A DNA stretch of 64,000 nt from Rehmannia glutinosa (taxonomy: Eukaryota; Streptophyta; Magnoliopsida; Lamiales; Orobanchaceae): positions 16,319,971-16,383,970 of the forward strand of contig CM071926.1 in assembly GCA_016081115.2 (NCBI GenBank), read 5' to 3'. The notes beneath the pieces are model-generated. The model had not been told where the DNA came from and ran no database searches. It worked only from the letters and a program-made list of their open reading frames with translations. This document shows positions 56,684-64,000 of this stretch, in pieces. The position numbers and the translations under genes are program-made. Each line of letters begins with the position of its first letter. Position 1 is the first letter of the stretch.

Positions 56684-59288
56684 GGATGGGATCTCATGTG
56701 GCAGTGTGGACGGATCTCATCCATCCATCCACTTCAATCAATGATTCAGATTACTCTTAAAAATATACCATTTTTCGATTATTTTATATGTAAAAAGGGC
56801 AAATCGGTAACTATCAAAATGGTGTAACAATAATACCATATTTATTACCTAAAATCAAGGGATATCATTAATATCACCTTGCCATAATAAATGATGCCAA
56901 ATTGTAAGCCCAAATGTGCATCATGTGTGTATAACTAAATACAATATTTATTACCTAAAATCAAAGGATATCATTTATTGTCTAGTTATATATCATTTCA
57001 ATGCTAAATGTGCATCATGTCTGTATAACTAAATAAAAAATAACTGGCAAAAACCATAAATGCTTCGAAAGTATAAATGCTATATGTGTACCTAATTACT
57101 ATTAAGTATACACAACTTAAGTCAATAATTATGCGCCAACTTATCTTGTCTTCAATTTTTTGGTATTTTTATACCATTCTCAATTCAACACTATATGTGT
57201 GTCAAATTACTACTAAATGTTTACAACTTCATCGTTAATTGTACATTCAAAAATAAATTAAATTTCAATTTTTTAAACGATTGCATTGTAATCCAAAAAC
57301 AAGCATAATGTTAGTACTTAACGATTGCACATAGTGCTTATAAAATATACACTAAAAATTCATTAACACCGTGAAATAATACGGAAAGCTTCATTCTAAC
57401 ATGTATATACCAAAACGTTATAAACATGTACATACCAAAACGTTATAAACATGTACCACAATGCTATTAACTATGCACTATTTCTTCACTAACTATACAA
57501 CATAAAATAAGTCACATCTTAAAACATAGAAAATATATTTTGCATCGAGTTCATTTGTAATAATTCACCAAAATGTTGTCAAATTAGCACTGAAATACCA
57601 TAGTCTAATATAAAACATTACGCTAAAAACGTCTTAGAACACCCCATCTAACAAAATACACAAAATGTCCATATAAAAATCTATTTGCCGTTGACAAAAT
57701 TTTTAGCAACCAAGAACCACTGCGCTTTCTCTTGGTTGGGGCATGCATTAGAATTGCATGGCAATATAATGTCCTCGATCGTGCAAATCATGGCATCAAC
57801 CTTGTCAAATCCACAATCCCATTTCAATTACAACTTTCGTCGAAAATTGTTCGAGACGACCAATCGTCGATAAGTACATTTGCGCGGATCTTGTCCTCAA
57901 CTTGGGTATCGCATATTTCAATGCAGATTTGGCAGTCTTAGACCTCTTATTAACATTACGTGCACCCTCATTTGGCCCTGAAGATGCCGGTCTTTTCCTG
58001 TTTCCTCTTGCCATTAAAAGTTATCAACCTGGTATTGAGAACATGAACAATATTAAAAAAAGACAGAACTCAAAGCACCATGTATCAAAAATAATACACA
58101 AATAAAAAACTAATTGTGCACTGTATGAACCTTATTTGTATACTAAAATAATAATATTTAAACACCATGTGTGATTATGCATTTCATAGACTATATATAC
58201 ACATGACCATACTTATCAATGTACCAAAACACATATTCATGACACAATAACGATGCTAAATATGTATCAATACATATATCCATGGCTCTTTGATTTTTTT
58301 TTTTATTGCAGGGGTTAAACCAACACCAAAATAGAAACTATACACCAAAAGTAACTAAAAGTTCATCATTCTTAAGTAAATGGTGCACCATAAACACAAC
58401 GAAAGAGTCACCAAAAAAGAACAAGTTATACGTACATTTCACAAAACCCGGTTTCAGAAAACATAAAAAAACCAACAATTCTGCAAAGCAAACTACATAA
58501 ACGCACGTTACACTCGTAAAAATTACACCTATATCTATAACAAAAAAATTACACAATCCATTAACTAAACATACATCGTTTTTATCAACTTTTATACCAA
58601 AAAATCCAAAACAATCTGTACTATTTCGCACAAAACATCTCCGAAACAAAGATAAAACCCATAAAAATCGCATGTACAAATCGAAAATCAAAATCCTGGA
58701 TACTTCAAAATAAAAAAATAAACAAAAATGCCTACTTTTCTTACTACAAATTACTTCAAAAATAAAAAATCAACAGTTGCATGGTTCAACAAAAAATAAA
58801 AAAACATGAAAGGTAAACCCCCTTACTACCAAAATCTCAAACCAAAAACTAAAATAAAATAAAACCAACCACTTACCTTTACCAACTACTTGAAGAATCG
58901 GCAACACTCATAGTTTAGGCTTGTGTATTATTGTCGAAAATAATAAAGAGGAACCTTCGAAAAGGAAGAAAAACCAAATGGCCATCGGGAAAGAAAAGAA
59001 TAGAGAAAGTTAAAAACAATTTTAATGAGTTTCTGATTTTGTTGAAACAAAAGTTAGAATGAAAAGTGGGAGTGGGGTAATTGAAAACCCAAAAAAAGGG
59101 ATTACGGGGGGTTACCATAACTGTTCAAATTATTTGGTGTGTAAAATGACATTTGTGCCCTTAATTGGGCGAAATTAAATATAAAAACAAAAAATATTCG
59201 AAAAAAAAATGGGCACTTTGGATTTGTCAAATTAATGGCAAGATTGGTCCACCTTTGCCACATTGTAAACCCCTGCCACATTTGATCC
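56684..59288. mobile_element. TIR element 1 of a cluster (about 2.6 kb)
   Basis: The left end GGATGGGATCTCATGTGGCA and the reverse complement of the right end, GGATCAAATGTGGCAGGGG, are related inverted termini, followed on both sides by further GTGGAC-type words. The inside has short AT-rich repeats (AAATGTGCATCATGT twice, near 56911 and 57003; TTACCTAAAATCAA twice, near 56847 and 56951) and a minus-strand reading frame at 58014-57805. TA microsatellites flank it, hiding any target duplication. The superfamily is uncertain; Mutator-like is possible. Confidence 0.55.
57685..58014 (-). CDS. Small basic-protein reading frame inside TIR element 1
   Basis: From ATG at 58014 a 69-codon frame reads MARGNRKRPASSGPNEGA and continues Lys/Arg-rich (VNKRSKTAKSALKYAIPKLR); a shift near 57805 may join it to more coding-like sequence down to 57685. 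The basic N-terminus looks nuclear or nucleic-acid binding. I do not recognise the family. It could be part of a transposase-linked ORF or a captured host exon. Confidence 0.3.
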
Positions 59289-59310
59289 TATATATATATA
59301 TATATATATA
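59289..59310. repeat. (TA)n microsatellite between TIR elements 1 and 2
   Basis: A pure TA run separates the mirrored ends of the two neighbouring elements. Confidence 0.9.
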
Positions 59311-59700
59311 GGGTGAGGATCCAATGAGACCACATATTATAGTGAGACAATGTGGACTCATCTCAACCCTCCATTATCTATATCAATGACTAAGATAAAT
59401 ACGGTTTAAAATTATATTAAATATTTAATTAAAACAAAATAAGGGCATAATTGTCAAATTAACCAAGTGGGGGACCATCCAAATATGGAATCAGTTATTA
59501 GGAGAGATAAAATCACGTGGGGAGAGAGAAAATCGCGAGAAAATCGCGCATATGCTCTGTCATGCAGTATGTTGTACATTTATCATATATTTGATGTATA
59601 CTTAACACTATTTTACTGTATGTTTAACATAATTTTACTACATATTAAAATGATCATACAAAAACATGTGGGGACCATGAATAGGAATCAATTATAGAGA

Positions 59701-59732
<32 letters not shown>

Positions 59733-60786
59733 ATCACGCTCATTAACATGTGGGGACCGTGGGATTAAGTAAATCAGTTGTTGAGAGAGAGAAAATCACG
59801 TTCATTATTCTACTGTATATTTAGCATATATTTACTGTATATTTAACACTATCATGTTGTATATTTAACATATTTGTACTGCATATTACAATTGTCAAAC
59901 AAAAATATAAGTATACAACAAAACACTTATAAGTATACATCAATACACATATAAGCATACAACAAAAAATATAAGTATACAACAACATAAATACATACAT
60001 AAAAAATTAAGTACTTATACATCTAAACACATCTAAGTATACATGAAAAACATATAAGTGTACGAGAAATCCATCCATATCAAAGATCGTCTTCTTCACA
60101 AATCCTCCATCTACAACAACAAATGCACCACTCCATCAACGAAAAAGTCAATAGCCTCTTTATTAACAAATTTACACCACATCTAAATCGCCCCTAATTT
60201 TTTTCTCGCGTCGACCTAAAATTAGGGGACTGCATTTTCAAATCCGATTCACATCGAATTATTAGGGTATCTTCGTAAAGCTTCGCGACGATTTTCGCGA
60301 GAGGAGGAAGGAGTGGACGACGGAGAGCGGCGGATTTCTTTGGCGGTGGGGAGAGAGACCCAAAACTACGGCCTCGGAATATAGTATTTCGATGACGAAG
60401 CAACAACTCAAATAAAAGGTCTTCCACAATAAAATAAACGGGGAAATTGAGAAAAGGGGTATTGTATTTTGAGGCCCCGAGAAACAATCATTTATATTGC
60501 CACCATGAAAATAGAAGCGTAAAAAGAACCGAGGATTCGGGGAGATGGACGTGAGATTGAGTGGGCGGGGTGAGAGATGGAGGAAGGGGAATACTATGTA
60601 ATTGTGTAATTAGAATCTTTCGCCTCTTTTCGAGGTTTAAAATAAATTGAAAATAATTATTAAATTGGATAAATCTCAACCATCTAAAATTACAGATTTG
60701 TCGCCAGAATTAGTCCACACTGTCTCACTCTATTTTTTTTTTTTAGATAAGTCTCACTTTAATTATTTGGTCTCATTTGATCTTAT
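59311..60786. mobile_element. TIR element 2 of the cluster (about 1.5 kb)
   Basis: The left end carries GGATCCAATGAGACCACA and AGTGAGACAATGTGGAC. The right end in reverse complement carries AGATCAAATGAGACCAAA, AGTGAGAC and AGTGAGACAGTGTGGAC. The inside has AAGTATACAACAAAA-type short arrays (59900-60060), a GA microsatellite at 59700-59731, and a GC-richer part (60190-60600) with a minus-strand frame at 60487-60194 that I do not recognise. Confidence 0.6.

Positions 60787-60843
<57 letters not shown>
60787..60843. repeat. (TC)n(TA)n microsatellite between TIR elements 2 and 3
   Basis: A TC run passes into a TA run; the next element begins immediately after. Confidence 0.9.
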
Positions 60844-60846
<3 letters not shown>

Positions 60847-61817
60847 GGATTTGGTTCAAATGAGACCACCCTCCCTAGGTGAGACAGTGTGGACTTATCT
60901 TACCCATTGATCTTAAAAAATGAAGGGATGTGATTAATTCAGTTTTTTTTTTTTAAATTTCCCTGATTTCCGCTAATTTAAGGGTAAGGTGGTAATTTTA
61001 TAATTCAAATTAGTGGTCCCAGCGGGTTTTATGGGCTGAGATTGAAACTGCCGGATTTGGTGTCGGAATTTAAGGAAGCAATTTTTTTTCCAAATATTTT
61101 TATTTTACAGTATAGTTAGGGTTCTTCTACTGCATAATTAGACATCAAATAATGCATATTTAGTTGTTTTGTTGGCACTATTTTACGAAAACAAGACATA
61201 ATTGAATATAATGTACTGCATATTTCGTTATTCTATACTGCATAAATAGGTTCAATGTAATGTATATTTAGTTATGAAAATGAGATGTTGCTTTTGGAAA
61301 TTATAAAAATGGGATGTTACATAATGTACTGCATATTTAGTTATTTCACACTGCATAGATAGTTTTTAGATAAAACATAGTTAGTTGATTTAATTGCATA
61401 GTTTATGACGTCTTGCATAGTTGGGTATCTTGTGTACTACATATTAGTTTTTTTTTGCATAGATAGTTTTCGGATAATGCATATTTAGTTTATTTTTGTT
61501 GCATATTTTCAAATATGTAATCCTACAGATATATGCATCGTTTCATAAGTATCTATGCATTGTTTAATAAGTATTTATACGTCATTTCACAAGTATCTAT
61601 GCATCGTCTTATTCGTGAAAATTACAGTTTTTTAAGAGTTGATGTTAATGGATATTTTCGAGTTCTTCATCGATGTCTACACCATTGATGTTGTTGTGTA
61701 GAGTTTTTTCCACGACTGATGATTCATCATGCATCATGATTCGAACATGTTTGCATCTTCTTAAAATCGTTTTATTTTTCACGATTCGAGTTCTTGAATT
61801 TGCATTAATGGTGGAAT

Positions 61818-61894
<77 letters not shown>

Positions 61895-62112
61895 GGAGAG
61901 GGAGGCGTGAGGGAGAGGGAGGGAGAAAGACACGTGAGATGAGAGATGCATGAGAGAGAAAGAGATTTGATTCCTACCTTGTTATGTTATTTTACCCTAC
62001 TACCCTTATGTTGATTAAATTAATGTTTTAATATATTTTTTATCCCTTAATCTTACCCATTGATTGATAGTGGAGGATGATTGAGATTAGTCCATTATGT
62101 CACACCTGAACC
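60844..62112. mobile_element. TIR element 3 of the cluster (about 1.3 kb)
   Basis: The left end carries GGTTCAAATGAGACCACC and GTGAGACAGTGTGGAC, then TTATCTTACCCATTGAT. The right end in reverse complement carries GGTTCAGGTGTGACATAATG, GGACTAATCTCAATCAT, then a CAATGGGTAAGAT segment. The inside repeats TACTGCATATTTAGTTATT-like words and contains a (GT)n(GA)n tract. Confidence 0.58.
61818..61891. repeat. (GT)n(GA)n microsatellite
   Basis: A GT run of about 23 bases is followed by a GA run of about 50 bases, inside TIR element 3. The open frame across it is a product of the simple repeat. Confidence 0.9.
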
Positions 62113-62901
62113 ATATAAATATATATATATACATGATCTTATATATATATATATATATGGTCTGGAAGAAAAGTGTCCCCAAATCTAAATACAAAGATCT
62201 CTAACCGAGCCCGACCCACAAGTGGAAGACACGATCCCGATATTCACGAACTCCACAATTTACTAGTGAAGACTTGAAACCACTAAAAATTGAACAATTT
62301 TCCTCAGCTTTACCTCTCCGGTGCCTATGTCAAACATGAATATGCATAAATCTAACTAAAGATAAAAACCTATTGGTGCGTGAATATTTTAATTTGACAA
62401 ATGTAAGAGGCTTATAAAAGTCTTTCTACAATAAATGTTTTATCCCAATCATTATATATATTTTCCTCAGTTTATTTATCAATGAAAAACAAACCACTCA
62501 AACTCTCTTATTTCTATTCCTTTAGAAATTTTTACTTCACATTGGAATTTCCTGTTTCCTAGTTCCTAATACATATATTTAATATTTTTAATCTTTTTTG
62601 GTACAATGAAAATAATGGAAGAGAGATACGTATGCCGAATTAATTTGACTGAATATTATATTTTTATGAGATCGAATTCTGCTTTCGATAAAACAAAAAC
62701 TTTACTACTAAAGCACAAGATCCAACAAAAATATTCATTTCAAATGATTTACAATACATACGTGTGTGTGTGAGAGATTTGTTAAAGAAAACTAGAAAAG
62801 GGCCGAAATTGTAAAGAGGGGAATAATTGGACCAAGCAGTGGGAAGCCCATTGACAGCCTGCTCCAAACTTTATTCTATTCACAATCAAATAGAAAACGC
62901 T
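62113..62901. other. Upstream region of the RCC1-like gene
   Basis: TA microsatellites at 62117-62131 and 62141-62157 are followed by unrecognised AT-rich DNA. The promoter of the + strand gene must lie here, but no TATA box stands out. Confidence 0.4.
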
Positions 62902-63326
62902 ATGGAGCAAGTACGGCAGATGGTACAAGAAGACGACGACGAAGAACAACAAAAAATTTGGAGCTGGGGCGCCGGTACTGACGGGCAGCTAGCAACGGGC
63001 AGGCTTCAAGATGAGCACAGCCCACAACTCCTCCGCTCTCTCTCCGCCTTTGGGCACATCATTTCTCTCTCTTGCGGCGGCGCCCACGTCATCGCCATCT
63101 CCACCGGTAATGCTACACGCACTAAATGTGTGTACTGAGTGCATTTCTTGATGGTTTTTGATTTTGGGTGCAGGTGGAAGAGTGTTGACGTGGGGGAGGG
63201 GAAGTTCTGGTCAGTTGGGCCATGGCGAAATGGTTAACAGTTTACAACCGAAGATTGTTAAGGCTTTGGAAGGCTTTGTTATTACTCATGTTTCTGCTGG
63301 CTGGAATCACTCTGGGTTTGTTTCAG
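62902..63326 (+). CDS. RCC1-repeat (UVR8/RCC1-like) protein, first two exons only
   Basis: Exon 1 is 62902-63106 (ATG chosen as the first in-frame ATG after upstream stops), exon 2 is 63174-63326; GT/AG borders join in phase. The text IWSWGAGTDGQLATG, ISLSCGGAHVIAI, GGRVLTWGRGSSGQLGHG and ITHVSAGWNHSGFV represents successive RCC1 blade repeats. RCC1 family proteins fold as seven-bladed propellers and serve as nucleotide exchange factors, photoreceptor (UVR8) or other scaffolds; which applies here cannot be told from two blades. The N-terminus is short and acidic (QEDDDEEQQ). The gene continues beyond the window after the intron starting at 63327. Confidence 0.85.
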
Positions 63327-64000
63327 GTTGTTATATTTTCCCCTTTTGTTCATCGATTATGATCCAATCTTTTAAAAAAAAAAAGAGAAACAATTTCAAT
63401 TTCTGGATATTTGTTGGTGTAATTTCAAATGGTAGACTAGTGTAATTGGAATTTTGGACTCATTGAGGAGTTGGGAAGTTTTAAATTAACAATCTTGAAT
63501 TTGTAAGCAATAGCAGTTTCATGATAATGGAATTTCAGCCTTATTTGTAGTGGCTAAGATTTAATTGGTAACAAAATTGGTCGAAAGTGGTACTGGTGAT
63601 GTTAAATTGTTATTGTATGGCAGGAATTTCATGATAATATATTGGTATAAGTTATCAAAGAACAAAGTTGTTCTCTTTCATAGACAGTGATACACGAATT
63701 TCAAACAAGAACTCACTTGAAGGTTAGTGGTTCATGGAATCCATAATGGTAAGAGAAAATGATAGTATTTTTACTGAGTAAAACAAGAACTCACTTGAAG
63801 GTTAGTGGTTTTAGGAAGTATATTTTAGAATGGATTGTTGTAGATGCAAGAGAAGATGATTGAAGACTAAATACTTTGGCATTTCCAAAACAATCTAGTA
63901 ATTGGTTATTTTTGCTTTTTGGCTTTCTTCAAGATTATGCATGTGAATATGGGAAACTTGCTCAGATAGTTTGTAGGTGCATGGAGGTGTCGATAAGTGT
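63327..64000 (+). other. Intron of the RCC1-like gene, continuing out of the window
   Basis: No further exon was recognised. A word of about 30 bp starting AAACAAGAACTCACTTGAAG occurs at 63703 and again at 63782, a spaced direct duplication of about 79 bp period. Confidence 0.5.

Noticed and set aside
59467..59697. 76-codon frame in TIR element 2
   Set aside because: Low-complexity, Ile/Tyr/His-rich translation of an AT-rich array.
61673..61942. 89-codon frame across the GT/GA microsatellite
   Set aside because: The frame exists because simple repeats lack stops; the translation is dominated by Val-Cys and Arg-Glu runs.

Overview
The window is nuclear DNA of a flowering plant, most likely a eudicot. 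It is AT-rich and mostly transposon-derived. Three spliced genes have plant-type GT/AG introns: an HD-Zip I transcription factor of the ATHB1/HAT5 type, a plastid-targeted small multidrug-export-like membrane protein, and the first exons of an RCC1-repeat protein. Everything else recognisable is mobile-element DNA, nested several layers deep. The species cannot be named from the sequence.

Layout. 1-5156: 3' part of a Sirevirus-type Copia element (env-like tail, polypurine tract, 3' LTR) on the + strand. It abuts, and probably interrupts, an endogenous pararetrovirus (Caulimoviridae) relic on the minus strand (5157-7790), with tRNA-Met primer site, movement-protein region and capsid-like region. 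7791-10328: gene-poor, with two small inverted-repeat elements. 10329-12670: HAT5-like HD-Zip gene on +, with a 25-codon upstream ORF in its leader and SINE/MITE insertions in its introns. 12671-18800: intergenic DNA with MITEs, a tRNA-related SINE and a GC-rich G-box patch. 18800-20301: a Ty3-type LTR-like repeat on minus. 21227-27205: a hAT-like element holding a complete 5-kb Copia element (21400-26398) with unusual TA...TA ends and a TAAAG target duplication. 28893-31588: the plastid membrane protein gene on minus, with three MITEs in its intron and a frame break in exon 2. 32680-34249: a solo Sirevirus LTR with GTTTA target duplication.

34480-56235 is a nest. A Ty3-type LTR-like repeat was entered by a full-length L1-type LINE (34803-54446, about 5.7 kb without its insert, 19-bp target duplication). 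The LINE was then entered by a complete 13.95-kb Sirevirus (40131-54083, target duplication ACGAG). A hAT-like element (55513-55938) sits in the right arm of the outer repeat. The uninterrupted repeat at 18800-20301 shows the empty site of the LINE and so confirms the order of events.

56637-62112: three consecutive elements with related inverted ends, separated by TA-type microsatellites. 62902 to the end: start of an RCC1-repeat gene on +. All transposon reading frames are broken. Several breaks and LTR differences have a C-G versus C-W-G signature that may be partly a consensus error in methylated repeats. The three host genes share no visible pathway.
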